DNA of 52,685 nucleotides, taken from contig JAAXIC010000048.1 in assembly GCA_012270555.1 (NCBI GenBank), positions 1-52,685 on the forward strand. The letters are read 5' to 3'. Below are positions 34,315 to 43,295 of this stretch, one piece after another; within the stretch, counting starts at the first letter, position 1; each line of letters starts with the position of its first letter. The translations under genes and the position numbers were made by a program. This DNA is from Chloroflexota bacterium (GTDB taxonomy: Bacteria; Chloroflexota; UBA11872; VXOZ01). The notes beneath the pieces are model-generated. The model had not been told where the DNA came from, did not search any database, and worked only from the letters and a program-made list of their open reading frames with translations.

Positions 34315-35370
34315 ATGCCCTTCAACTATGAATACGCGCGCCACATACGCGCAGGATTTATTGGCTGCGGCAAGCACGCCTTCCAGAGTATTCTGCCCAG
34401 CTTCCAATATGCGCCGGTAGAGTTGGTCGCCGTCTGCGACCTCATAGAGGAACGGGCCCAAATCTGCGCGCGGCAGTTCGGCGCGCTGCGTTGGTATACC
34501 GACCATGCCGCCATGCTGGCGCAAGAAGAGTTGGACGCGGTCTTTGTGGTGCTCAACCACGACGCGCAAGGACGCCCCCAGTACGCACCGGTGGCCATAG
34601 ACGTACTGCGGGCGGGCTGTCACGTCTGGATCGAAAAGCCGCCGGCCTCAACGCTGACAGAAATCGAGCAGATGCAAGAGGCACGCGATACGGCGCAAAG
34701 ATTTGTCCAGGTCGGCTTCAAGAAGCCCTTCTATCCTGCCATTCAGCACGCGAAGAAACTGATGGCCCAACCGGAGTTCGGCGCGCCTACCTCCGCCTAC
34801 GTCCACTACGCCGTGAACCTGCCGCCTGCCGAAGGACGCCCTCACAGCCGGGAAATGATGCGCTTCCTCCAAATCGGCTGCCATCCACTCTCGATCCTGC
34901 AATTCCTGCTTGGCCCGGCGCAGACGCTCTATTTTGCTGATGAAGCGCGATGGGGCAGTTCGCTCGGCGTCTTCACGTTCGCCAACGGCAGTATCGGCTG
35001 CCTCCATCAGGCCGCAGGCAAAGGCGAGAATGCGCCGTGGGATCGCGTGGAAGTGAATGGCGAAGGCGCTTCCATTGTGATCGAAAACGGCATTGACCTC
35101 ACCTACTATCCGCCTGGAGCCCCACGGTCACGGGATTCGTTTGTCAGTGACGACGCCAGCGCTCCCCGCCGCTGGCTGCCCGACTTCTCCCACGGTCGTC
35201 TCGCCAACAAGGGCCTATTCTTGCTTGGCTACGCCCCCGAGATCATCGCCTTTGCCGAAAGTGTGCTCAAAAACACCCCGCCAACCACGGCCACCCTTGA
35301 GGACGCCCACGACGTAATACGCATGTACTTAGGCTATATCCAACCCGCGGGACAGGTCATAGCCCTGTAA
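34315..35370 (+). CDS. Gfo/Idh/MocA-family oxidoreductase
   Basis: This 351-residue dehydrogenase-like protein has the Rossmann loop GFIGCGKHAFQ and the IEKPPAS form of the EKP motif. The usual G-x-H-x-x-D of the substrate domain appears as GCHPLS, so the aspartate is replaced by serine and activity on classical substrates is uncertain. It is the third family member in the window and is divergent from the others. An AGAGGA site precedes the ATG. Confidence 0.88.
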   Translation: MPFNYEYARHIRAGFIGCGKHAFQSILPSFQYAPVELVAVCDLIEERAQICARQFGALRWYTDHAAMLAQEELDAVFVVLNHDAQGRPQYAPVAIDVLRAGCHVWIEKPPASTLTEIEQMQEARDTAQRFVQVGFKKPFYPAIQHAKKLMAQPEFGAPTSAYVHYAVNLPPAEGRPHSREMMRFLQIGCHPLSILQFLLGPAQTLYFADEARWGSSLGVFTFANGSIGCLHQAAGKGENAPWDRVEVNGEGASIVIENGIDLTYYPPGAPRSRDSFVSDDASAPRRWLPDFSHGRLANKGLFLLGYAPEIIAFAESVLKNTPPTTATLEDAHDVIRMYLGYIQPAGQVIAL

Positions 35371-35497
35371 GGTTCCACTGTGCAGAAGTCGCTTTCAGAC
35401 ACGCTGCAAGCGCCGCTACGCACCAACGTATCGCCAGAGCATCGCTAAAGTTGCTGCTCTCTTTGTGCTGAATGCCAGTTTCGCGCATCTTTTGCAG

Positions 35498-35516
35498 CGC
35501 GGGGGCTTGTCCCCCG
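35498..35516. repeat. Short GC-rich hairpin
   Basis: GCGGGGG (35498-35504) pairs with CCCCCGC (35510-35516) across a CTTGT loop. A T-run is absent, so it is a repeat-type hairpin or weak bidirectional terminator. Confidence 0.55.
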
Positions 35517-35590
35517 CCTCTTCATCCCTCTCCTCAAGCTGAGTTTAGAGTCCGATTTCGGTAAACAGTCGAGTAGAGAGAAGAAGCCCG

Positions 35591-35652
35591 ATTTCCGTTC
35601 GCCATGAGCCTGACGAAGGGCTTTCACGGTTCGACAAGCTCACCGCGAACGG
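35591..35652. repeat. Palindromic intergenic repeat (family D, copy 2)
   Basis: TTCCGTTCGC (35591-35600) pairs perfectly with GCGAACGGAA (35643-35652). Inside, GAGCCTGACGAA and TTCGACAAGCTC are imperfect partners. It shares the CTTCG[A/T]CAGGCTCA core with the copy at 2991-3041. Confidence 0.75.
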
Positions 35653-35677
35653 AATCCCCAAACACAAGCGCGCTCTG

Positions 35678-36637
35678 TCACACCGGCGGCGGAATGGACG
35701 GCAGGTCGTAGTCGCGGGCTTCCAGGGCCATAATCTCCGCCATTTCCTCAGCGGTTATGGGATTACCCCCTGATGCCCGCACGTTGTCCTCCACCTCGGC
35801 AACCGTCATCGCTCCGGGAATCACGCCATGCACGCCCGGCGTTGCCAGCACGAATTGCAGCGCGGCTTGCGTCATCGTTCGCTCCTCCGTGAGAAACTTC
35901 AGCTTCTCCACGCGCGCGAGCACGGCAGCGATGAAGGCCGGAGCAAACTTGCGCCGGTCGTCATGGTCGTCGAAGACCGTCTCGCGCGTAATCGCGCCGG
36001 TAAGGAAGCCGAAATAGAAATTCTCCCGCGCGATCACGCCCACGTTTCTTGCCTGAGCCAACGGGAAAAGCTCCTGCGACGGCAGTGTGTACAACAGCCG
36101 ATAGGCCTGCTGAATGACGTCCACGTCACCCTGTTCAATGAGACGCATGGCCATAGGTATGCCCTCCTCCACCGACATGACGGAGAAACCCGTGGCGCGG
36201 ATTTTGCCCTGCTCTTTCAGGCGCACGAGCGCTCCCAGGCCGTCGTCGCGGTAGAGTTCCTCATCAGGACTGTGCAGGAAGTAGATGTCGAGATAGTCCG
36301 TGCGCAGGCGGCGCAGGCTTTGTTCGACCTCGCGCATGACCGTGGCGCCTGAATAGTCGAAGTTCTGGCGTCCGCCGGGAAACATGCCCACCTTCGTCGC
36401 CAGCACGACTTCGTGCCGCCGCCCCGCGATGGCATTGCCGACCACTTCCTCACTGCGCCCGTTACCATAGATCGGTGCCGTATCAATGTGGTTGATGCCA
36501 AGTTCCAACGCCCGCAAAAGCGCCCGCCGCGACTCCGCGTCGTCCGCGCGTCCGTAGCGGTCGCCGCCCATCCCCCACGTGCCCAATCCTACCTCCGAGA
36601 TGCGTATGTCCGTGCGCCCCAACGTCCGATATTCCAT
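35678..36637 (-). CDS. Aldo/keto reductase
   Basis: This 319-residue NADPH-dependent oxidoreductase has the catalytic tetrad D52, Y57 (IDTAPIYGNG), K82 (LATKVGMF) and H122 (YFLHSPDE). It resembles the L-glyceraldehyde-3-phosphate-reductase and sugar-dehydrogenase branches. The ATG at 36637 follows GGGAGG with a 7-base gap; upstream codons in frame are not needed. The substrate is unknown, but sugars or their derivatives fit the neighbourhood. Confidence 0.93.
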   Translation of the reverse strand: MEYRTLGRTDIRISEVGLGTWGMGGDRYGRADDAESRRALLRALELGINHIDTAPIYGNGRSEEVVGNAIAGRRHEVVLATKVGMFPGGRQNFDYSGATVMREVEQSLRRLRTDYLDIYFLHSPDEELYRDDGLGALVRLKEQGKIRATGFSVMSVEEGIPMAMRLIEQGDVDVIQQAYRLLYTLPSQELFPLAQARNVGVIARENFYFGFLTGAITRETVFDDHDDRRKFAPAFIAAVLARVEKLKFLTEERTMTQAALQFVLATPGVHGVIPGAMTVAEVEDNVRASGGNPITAEEMAEIMALEARDYDLPSIPPPV

Positions 36638-36860
36638 AGAACAGCCTCCCTGCCACAAAGCCTCTTTAATGCCTATTCTCGTACAGCATGGTTTTGCTTC
36701 CACGTGTCAAAGTGTAGTGCAATGTCACATAAAGTCACAGTCGCGAGGAAACATAACTCGACACAGTTGGACGTATCAGTCATTCGACATAGGGGCGGAC
36801 TTTCCGGTATTCTGTTGCTGGCAATTCTTGTAACTGTTAATGGTCTGGTCACCCCTCTTC

Positions 36861-38012
36861 ATGAAGATTCACGAATTTCAGGCGAAAGATATTCTGGCGG
36901 GGTATGGTTTGCCCATTCCTCCTGGCCACGTGGCGACCACGCCGGAGGAGGCACGGGCAGCGGCGGAGCGCATTGGCGGCACCGTGGTCGTGAAGGCGCA
37001 GGTGCTAGTGGGCGGGCGCGGCAAAGCCGGCGGCGTGAAGCTCGCCGCCACGCCGGATGAAGCCGCTGAGAAAGCGGCAGACATTCTGGGCATGGACATT
37101 AAGGGCATCACCGTACAGCGTGTCTTAGTCGCGCAGGCGGTGGACATTGCTACCGAAATCTACCTCGGCGTGATCCTCGACCGCACTTCCAAAGCCATCA
37201 CCATCATGGCCAGCGCGGAAGGCGGCGTGGAGATCGAGGAAGTCGCCCGTGAGACGCCGGAGAAGATTCATCGCGTGCACGTACATCCGTTGGCAGGGTA
37301 CGCCGATTACCAAGGCCGTCAACTGGCATTCGACATTGGCATACCAAAAGACTTGAGCCGAGATTTCGCGCGCATCGTCCGCACACTCGTCCAAGCGCTC
37401 AATGACAACGATGCCGAATTGGTCGAAATCAACCCGCTCGTCATCACTGAAGACGGCACGATCCAGTGCATCGATGCCAAGATCAACCTCGACGACAATG
37501 CCCTCTACCGTCACAAAGCGCTGGCGGAACTGCGCGACCATGACGAGGAAGAGCCTGCCGAACGCGCGGCCCGCGAAGCGGGACTCTCATTCGTCAAGCT
37601 CGACGGCACCATTGGTTGCGTGGTCAACGGCGCCGGTCTCGCCATGGCGACCATGGATACCATCAAGTTGAGCGGCGGCAGCCCGGCCAACTTCCTCGAT
37701 ATTGGCGGCGGGGCCCGCGCGGAGAGCGTCGAGAACGCACTGCGCATCATCCTGGACGACGAAAATGTGAACGCAGTACTTTTCAATATCTTCGGCGGCA
37801 TCACCCGCTGCGATGAAGTCGCGCGCGGCATCGTGAGCGCATTGCCGTCGCTCTCCCGCCAGGTGCCAATGGTGGTGCGTTTGGTCGGCACCAATCAGGA
37901 GGAGGGACGGGAAATCTTGCGGGAAGCGGGACTTGTAGCCGCCGACTCTATGCAAGCCGCATCGCAGGAAGTGGTGAGGGTAGCCGCTTCTCCGGAGGCG
38001 TCGGCCTTATGA
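36861..38012 (+). CDS. sucC: Succinyl-CoA ligase, beta subunit
   Basis: This 383-residue subunit binds ADP or GDP and, with SucD, converts succinyl-CoA to succinate with substrate-level phosphorylation. The ATP-grasp motif [15 protein letters not shown], the VEINPLV stretch and the NFLDIGGGA block are present. The ATG at 36861 gives the standard MKIHEFQAK start; an ATG 21 bases earlier has no family support. sucD overlaps by 4 bases. Part of the TCA cluster that extends to mdh. Confidence 0.97.
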   Translation: MKIHEFQAKDILAGYGLPIPPGHVATTPEEARAAAERIGGTVVVKAQVLVGGRGKAGGVKLAATPDEAAEKAADILGMDIKGITVQRVLVAQAVDIATEIYLGVILDRTSKAITIMASAEGGVEIEEVARETPEKIHRVHVHPLAGYADYQGRQLAFDIGIPKDLSRDFARIVRTLVQALNDNDAELVEINPLVITEDGTIQCIDAKINLDDNALYRHKALAELRDHDEEEPAERAAREAGLSFVKLDGTIGCVVNGAGLAMATMDTIKLSGGSPANFLDIGGGARAESVENALRIILDDENVNAVLFNIFGGITRCDEVARGIVSALPSLSRQVPMVVRLVGTNQEEGREILREAGLVAADSMQAASQEVVRVAASPEASAL

Positions 38013-38881
38013 GCATCCTCGTTGACGAGAACACGCGCCTTTTGGTGCAGGGCATAACCGGCCGGGAAGGCACCTTTCACACGGAGCAGATGGTGCACTA
38101 CGGCACGCAGGTCGTGGCGGGCGTTACGCCTGGACGCGGCGGGCAGGAAGCCTGCGGCGTGCCCGTATTCAATACCGTAGCCCAAGCGGTCGGCGAAACC
38201 GGCGCCAATGTCTCCATTATCTTCGTGCCGGGTCCATTCGCGCCCGACGCCATCATCGAGGCGGTAGACGCCGGGATTCCCTTTGTGGTCTGCATCAGCG
38301 AGCATATCCCCGTGCAGGACATGCTGCGCGTGCATCATTATGTAAATATTAAGGGCGCGCGCTTGCAGGGGCCCAATTGCCCTGGCCTTATTTCGCCGGG
38401 CAAGGCCAAAGTGGGCATCATGGCCGGCGATATCCACATCCCCGGTCCCGTGGGCGTCGTCAGCCGTTCCGGCACGCTGACATACGAAGTCGTTTCTCAC
38501 CTCACGGGACAGGGTGTTGGACAGTCCACCGTCGTCGGCATTGGCGGCGATCCGGTCATTGGCACCGGATTCATCGACGTGCTCCGCATGTTCGAGGCAG
38601 ACCCTGAGACGGAAGCGGTCGTCATGATTGGCGAAATCGGCGGCACCGATGAAGAGGAAGCGGCCAATTTCGTCAAAGCGCACATGACCAAACCCGTGGT
38701 TGGCTTCATCGCCGGACGCACCGCGCCGCCAGAGAAGCGCATGGGGCATGCCGGTGCCATTGTCTCCGGCGGCGTCGGCACGGCTGAGTCCAAAATTGCG
38801 GCGCTCCAGGCCGCGGGTGTAGACGTGGCAGATTTTCCCCGTGAGGCGGCGCTGTTGGCGGCCAAGCGGATTCTTTCATAA
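38009..38881 (+). CDS. sucD: Succinyl-CoA ligase, alpha subunit
   Basis: This 290-residue CoA-binding subunit carries the phosphorylated histidine H247 in [11 protein letters not shown] and the CoA-binding [14 protein letters not shown] region. Length is typical. It overlaps sucC (ATGA), so they are translated together. The product succinate would be oxidised by the downstream sdh enzyme. Confidence 0.97.
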   Translation: MSILVDENTRLLVQGITGREGTFHTEQMVHYGTQVVAGVTPGRGGQEACGVPVFNTVAQAVGETGANVSIIFVPGPFAPDAIIEAVDAGIPFVVCISEHIPVQDMLRVHHYVNIKGARLQGPNCPGLISPGKAKVGIMAGDIHIPGPVGVVSRSGTLTYEVVSHLTGQGVGQSTVVGIGGDPVIGTGFIDVLRMFEADPETEAVVMIGEIGGTDEEEAANFVKAHMTKPVVGFIAGRTAPPEKRMGHAGAIVSGGVGTAESKIAALQAAGVDVADFPREAALLAAKRILS

Positions 38882-38920
38882 GACTGGGAAAACATAACGT
38901 AGCGTAAGGGGAAACGACCG

Positions 38921-40234
38921 ATGGCACTCTCAATTGGTGCGGCGCAGCGCAACATCTCACCGCCTTTGGGCACGCACATGGCTGGGTATTACCATGTGCG
39001 ACCGGCGAGTGCGGTACATGACGATCTCTACGCGCGGGCCATGGTAATTGACGATGGCTCCACCACAATCGCGCTTGTCACGTGCGACCTTGTGTCCATC
39101 CGGGAAGAGAGCGTCGTCAATGCGCGGGAGCAAGTAGCGCAGGCAACCGCAATCCCCGGCGGCAACGTGCTCGTCTGCTGCACGCACACCCACACGGGAC
39201 CCATCACACGCGGCGACCGCAGTGCCGCCACGTTCGGTAGCATGAGCGAGACCTACATGGCGACCCTGGAAGCGCAGATTGCCGGGGCGGTGACGGAGGC
39301 CTGGGCGACCCGATCGCCGGGCACGCTGCGCATTGGCAAGTCGCAGGAGACCCGCATCGCCTTCAACCGCCGCTTCCACATGCGCGATGGCAGCGTGAAG
39401 ACCAATCCGGGCAAGGACAATCCCGACGTCATACGTCCGGTTGGCCCCATTGACCCCGACGTGTACGCGCTTCTCGCGGAATCCAACCAAGGAGATCCAA
39501 TCGGAGTGCTCGTAAACTACTCCCTGCATGCCGACACGACCGGCGGTGACCAGATCTCCGCCGACTACTCCGGTTGGATGGAAAAACACCTAAGGAACAT
39601 GTCGCCGGAGTTGGATGAGGCGGTGGTCCTCTACGCCAATGGCTTCTGCGGCGACATCAATCACGTCAACGTGAACGACCCCAATCAACTCAAGGGTTTC
39701 GAGGAGTCCGAGCGCATCGGCCGCGCGCTTGCGGAAAGCGCGACCCAGGCGCTCTCCCACTTGGAGCCGATTAAGGGCGAATCCGTGCATGCATCCCAAA
39801 AGACCGAGGCGCTGCCAGCAGTGGTTCCTACTGAGGAAGACATCGCCTGGGCGCGGGAGGCAGTCGAGGCTTCTCCGAGGGGCGGCGGTCCCGGACGAGA
39901 CGACCTGGTGAAGGCGCATCGCGATCTCGCGCTACAGGAGTTGAACAGGCAACACTTCGACACCGAAGTCCAGGTCTTGGCCGTTGGCAACGTGGCGATT
40001 ACGGCGCTGCCCGGCGAGATATTCGTCGAGCTTGGGCTTTCAATCAAGGAGCGCTCGCCGTTCGAGCACAATCTGCTGGCGGAGCTTGCCAACGGCAATT
40101 TGGGCTACATCTGTACGGAAGCAGCCTATCCGCAGGGTGCGTACGAACCCACTTCCAGCCGCGTGCTGCCAGGCTCCGGCGAGCAACTCGTGCGCGCCGC
40201 GCTCGCGTTGCAACAGGAAATTTCCACAGCCTAA
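38921..40234 (+). CDS. Neutral/alkaline ceramidase N-terminal-domain-like hydrolase
   Basis: This 437-residue protein resembles the catalytic N-terminal domain of neutral ceramidases. The zinc-binding CTHTHTGP and SLHADTT motifs and an FCGDINHVN segment are visible. True ceramidases are about 650-750 residues with a C-terminal Ig-like domain, which is missing, and no signal peptide is seen. The real substrate is unknown; relatives are widespread in bacteria that make no sphingolipids. It stands 39 bases after sucD and breaks the TCA cluster. An AAGGGG site precedes the ATG. Confidence 0.83.
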   Translation: MALSIGAAQRNISPPLGTHMAGYYHVRPASAVHDDLYARAMVIDDGSTTIALVTCDLVSIREESVVNAREQVAQATAIPGGNVLVCCTHTHTGPITRGDRSAATFGSMSETYMATLEAQIAGAVTEAWATRSPGTLRIGKSQETRIAFNRRFHMRDGSVKTNPGKDNPDVIRPVGPIDPDVYALLAESNQGDPIGVLVNYSLHADTTGGDQISADYSGWMEKHLRNMSPELDEAVVLYANGFCGDINHVNVNDPNQLKGFEESERIGRALAESATQALSHLEPIKGESVHASQKTEALPAVVPTEEDIAWAREAVEASPRGGGPGRDDLVKAHRDLALQELNRQHFDTEVQVLAVGNVAITALPGEIFVELGLSIKERSPFEHNLLAELANGNLGYICTEAAYPQGAYEPTSSRVLPGSGEQLVRAALALQQEISTA

Positions 40235-40328
40235 TCGGATTGGGATTTGTGGCAGCCGCTCCCTTTTGCTCCGGGTTACTTGCCCTCAACCGCTTGTGCG
40301 AATAGCGCTGCTGTTCGCGCCTGCTGTA

Positions 40329-40353
40329 TTGATACGCCCTGCTGGTGTATAAT
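40329..40353 (+). promoter_or_regulatory. Candidate promoter before korA
   Basis: A perfect TATAAT (40348-40353) lies in the 242-base gap before korA. A TTGATA upstream (40329-40334) is only 13 bases away, so the -35 box is doubtful and another activator may be needed. Confidence 0.35.
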
Positions 40354-40476
40354 TAGACAAGAATGTAGAATACTAAGCCAGCGCTAGTGCACAGCGATTG
40401 TAATGATGTTCCTTCGTGTGCCGCAAGCGCTGGCGAACCAGCATGGGATAGTTGCAGGAAGTAAAACTCTAGACCA

Positions 40477-42219
40477 ATGACGAGAAACGACCTAGTCATC
40501 CGCGTCGCTGGCGAGGCTGGCGAAGGCATTGTCTCGACCGGACAATTGCTTACCCAGGCGGCATTGCGAGGCGGATTTCATGTACTTACCTACTCCCAGC
40601 CGCCTTCGGAGATCAAGGGTGGGCACGCCTTCTATCAGATTAGGCTCAGCGCGGATCGCTCCTACAGTAAAGGTGATTCTGTTGACATTCTCCTCGCCTT
40701 CAACCAGGAAGCCTACGACCGCAACGCTGCCGAAACCAAGGACGACGGCCTGCTCGTATACGACCCATCGGAAGTAACACCGTCTGCCGACAGCCACTTT
40801 GTACAGGTGGAGTTCCCGCTTAACGACATCGCGAAGAACCAACTCAAATTTCCCATCGCGAAGAACGTCGTAGCCGTTGGCGCGCTGGCGGAGCTTTTCG
40901 ATCTGCCGACGAAACATCTCGACTCCCTCATCGAGGAGCGGTGGTTGCGCAAAGGCGAAGCGGTTGTGCAGAAGAACCTGGACGCGCTCCGGGCCGGCAT
41001 CGATTATGTTATCGAGCATGTCCCGCAGCGCGATAATTTTGCGCTTTACCCGGAAAAATCCCATTCCGGCGAGATTATGGTGAGTGGCAGCGAGGCGATC
41101 GGCCTGGGCGCTATTGCCGCCGGCTGCAGTTTCATGGCAGGGTATCCAATTACGCCTGCCAGCGACATCAAGGAGTTTCTGGAGATACATTTGCCGAAAA
41201 CGGGCGGCCACGCGCTGCAAGCGGAGGATGAGTTAGCGGCCATCGGCATGGTGCTGGGGGCTTCATATGCCGGTTCCAAAGCCATGACGGCGACCTCCGG
41301 TCCCGGGTTTAGCCTGATGATCGAAATGCTTGGGCTTGCCGCCATGGCTGAGCTTCCCTGCGTTATCGTTGACGCGCAGCGGGCAGGACCCTCCACCGGC
41401 ATGCCGACCCGCCACGAGCAGGGCGACCTCTACCAAGCCGCGTTTGCCGGTCACGGCGAGTGTCCGCGTATCGTGCTCGCGCCTACGTCGGTGCGAGACT
41501 GTTTCTACCAGACAGTCAACGCTTTCAATCTAGCGGAAAAATATCAGACGCCAGTCATCTTGCTCGGTGACACATTGCTCAACGTGCGTTCCGAGAGTGT
41601 TCCCCGGCCTATTCTCAATGAAGTCAAGGTTATTGACCGTCTCTTGTTCTCGGAGAACGGCAATGGAAGGATGAACGGCGAATACAACCGCTACGTGCTC
41701 ACGGAGAACGGCGTCTCACCCATGTCCATTCCCGGTCAGGAGGGCGGTCAGTACATTGCCACCGGGCTTGAGCACAACGAAGAAGGCCTGCACCGGTATG
41801 ACGAGGCGACGCACACCATCATGACCCAGAAGCGGTTCCGCAAACTTGAGCGCGCTGCTTTGGAGGCGCCGGAAGCGGACCGCTTTGGCGATCCTGAGGC
41901 TGAAGTCGGCATTCTCACCTGGGGTTCTACCGTAGGCTCCGTCATCGAGGTGATACGCCAGGCCGAACAGGAAGGCCTCAAGCTCGACATGTTGGCGCCA
42001 AGAATGCTCATGCCGCTGGCGGACCATGAGGTACGTCCCTTCATCGAGAGCAAACGCGTCATCATCATTCCGGAAGTGAACTATGTCGGTCAGTTTGCCA
42101 ACATGATCACGAGCCAGTACCCGCGCGATTACGTGCGGATCAACATTTTCGGCGGTATGCCGTTCCGCGTCGACTGGCTCCTGGAGAAGATCAGAGAGGA
42201 AGTGGCGCAGTATGTCTAG
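40477..42219 (+). CDS. korA: 2-oxoglutarate:ferredoxin oxidoreductase, fused gamma-alpha subunit
   Basis: This 580-residue subunit joins a gamma domain (residues about 1-190, start RVAGEAGEGIVSTGQLL) to an alpha domain (about 200-580, with GYPITPASDIKEFLE, ATSGPGFSLM and MPTRHEQGDL). With KorB it oxidises a 2-oxoacid, most likely 2-oxoglutarate given sucCD and sdh nearby, passing electrons to ferredoxin. The reaction can also run in the reductive direction. Its stop overlaps korB by 8 bases. No separate ferredoxin-like delta subunit is seen. Confidence 0.93.
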   Translation: MTRNDLVIRVAGEAGEGIVSTGQLLTQAALRGGFHVLTYSQPPSEIKGGHAFYQIRLSADRSYSKGDSVDILLAFNQEAYDRNAAETKDDGLLVYDPSEVTPSADSHFVQVEFPLNDIAKNQLKFPIAKNVVAVGALAELFDLPTKHLDSLIEERWLRKGEAVVQKNLDALRAGIDYVIEHVPQRDNFALYPEKSHSGEIMVSGSEAIGLGAIAAGCSFMAGYPITPASDIKEFLEIHLPKTGGHALQAEDELAAIGMVLGASYAGSKAMTATSGPGFSLMIEMLGLAAMAELPCVIVDAQRAGPSTGMPTRHEQGDLYQAAFAGHGECPRIVLAPTSVRDCFYQTVNAFNLAEKYQTPVILLGDTLLNVRSESVPRPILNEVKVIDRLLFSENGNGRMNGEYNRYVLTENGVSPMSIPGQEGGQYIATGLEHNEEGLHRYDEATHTIMTQKRFRKLERAALEAPEADRFGDPEAEVGILTWGSTVGSVIEVIRQAEQEGLKLDMLAPRMLMPLADHEVRPFIESKRVIIIPEVNYVGQFANMITSQYPRDYVRINIFGGMPFRVDWLLEKIREEVAQYV

Positions 42220-43078
42220 CGTGGTAACCGTAGAGAAGCGTAAGGTCAACGACTACAAGGGCGAGGAGCGCCCTACGTGGTGCCCCGGTTGTGGCGACTT
42301 TGGTGTCCTCAACGCCGTCTTCAAGGCGTTGAGCGAGCATAACTTCGATCCCAAGAACGTGATCATCGTCTCCGGTATCGGTTGTTCCAGTCGCCTGCCT
42401 TTCTTCACTGACGCTTACGGCTTCCATACGGTGCACGGGCGGGCAATGCCCGTGGCCGCCGGCATTCGCGCGGTGCAGCCCGACATGCCGGTATTGGCCA
42501 TGGGCGGTGATGGTGACGCTTTCGCCATTGGTGTCGGGCATCTCATCCACGCCATCCGGCGCAATCTCAACATCTGCTACGTGGTGATGGATAACGCCGT
42601 GTACGGCCTCACGAAAGGCCAAACGTCTCCCACGGCGGAGCGCGGCCTGGCGACCAAAGCCACACCGCAGGGCGCCAGCGATCCGGCGGTCAACCCGCTC
42701 TTGCTCGCTTTGGCCACCGGCTGCACTTTTGTCGCCCGCGGCTTTTCCAGCAAGCCGAAAGAGTTGGCCGACCTTATCACCCGGGGCATAGCGCATGAAG
42801 GGTTTGCCTTCATCGATACGTACAGCCCTTGCCCAACCTTCAACACAGTCAACACCTTCAAGTACTATCGAGACGCAACCGAAGACCTGCCGGCAGATTT
42901 CGATCCCTCCGACTTCAGTACCGCGCTGCAATATGCCGCCAGCGAAGACCCGCTCTACTTGGGTCTGTATTATCAGGCGGAGCAGCCAACCTTTGAGGAC
43001 CACATTAGGAACAACAAGCCGGAATTGACCAATAGCGCCATGACGGTGGTGGAGAACCTCTTCGACCAGATGAGCTAG
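42212..43078 (+). CDS. korB: 2-oxoglutarate:ferredoxin oxidoreductase, beta subunit
   Basis: This 288-residue ThDP-binding subunit has the CPGCGDFG motif, GIGCSSRLPFF, GDGDAFAIG and MDNAVYGLTKGQ, which together bind thiamine diphosphate, Mg and part of the iron-sulfur cluster. Length and motifs are typical of KorB. It overlaps korA and is followed by a strong intrinsic terminator. Confidence 0.95.
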   Translation: MSSVVTVEKRKVNDYKGEERPTWCPGCGDFGVLNAVFKALSEHNFDPKNVIIVSGIGCSSRLPFFTDAYGFHTVHGRAMPVAAGIRAVQPDMPVLAMGGDGDAFAIGVGHLIHAIRRNLNICYVVMDNAVYGLTKGQTSPTAERGLATKATPQGASDPAVNPLLLALATGCTFVARGFSSKPKELADLITRGIAHEGFAFIDTYSPCPTFNTVNTFKYYRDATEDLPADFDPSDFSTALQYAASEDPLYLGLYYQAEQPTFEDHIRNNKPELTNSAMTVVENLFDQMS

Positions 43079-43115
43079 TATCCGGTCGAGGACTCTCGGT
43101 AAATGCGACTTACAA

Positions 43116-43151
43116 GCGGACTCCGATTAGTTGGAGTTCGCTGTTTTTTTT
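43116..43151 (+). terminator. Rho-independent terminator after korB
   Basis: GCGGACTCC (43116-43124) pairs with GGAGTTCGC (43133-43141), nine pairs with one G-U, around an 8-base loop. Eight T follow (43144-43151). It separates the korAB transcript from the sdh genes. Confidence 0.85.
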
Positions 43152-43179
43152 GCCCGTGGGCGCACGCCAATGGTCTCGC

Positions 43180-43209
43180 TTAACATTCATGCCGCCTGGA
43201 TTGTATACT
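43180..43209 (+). promoter_or_regulatory. Promoter for the sdh operon
   Basis: TTAACA (43180-43185), an 18-base spacer and TATACT (43204-43209) lie between the terminator and sdhA, with about 80 bases of leader. Confidence 0.6.
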
Positions 43210-43295
43210 AGTGGCTGAGGGCTGGAGAATCGCCAACTCAGTGGTGCGTGCGGCGCCCTGCTTGGTGAGACAATTATCCAGCCTATTTTGCGGCA

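Larger units (their letters stand above)
35371..35677. other. Intergenic region with two palindromes
   Basis: This 307-base gap between convergent genes has no gene I can support. It holds a GCGGGGG/CCCCCGC hairpin (35498-35516) and a family D repeat (35591-35652), both listed separately. Confidence 0.6.

Noticed and set aside
35498-35516. GC-rich hairpin considered as an intrinsic terminator
   Set aside because: No run of T follows on either strand, so it was listed as a repeat-type hairpin only.
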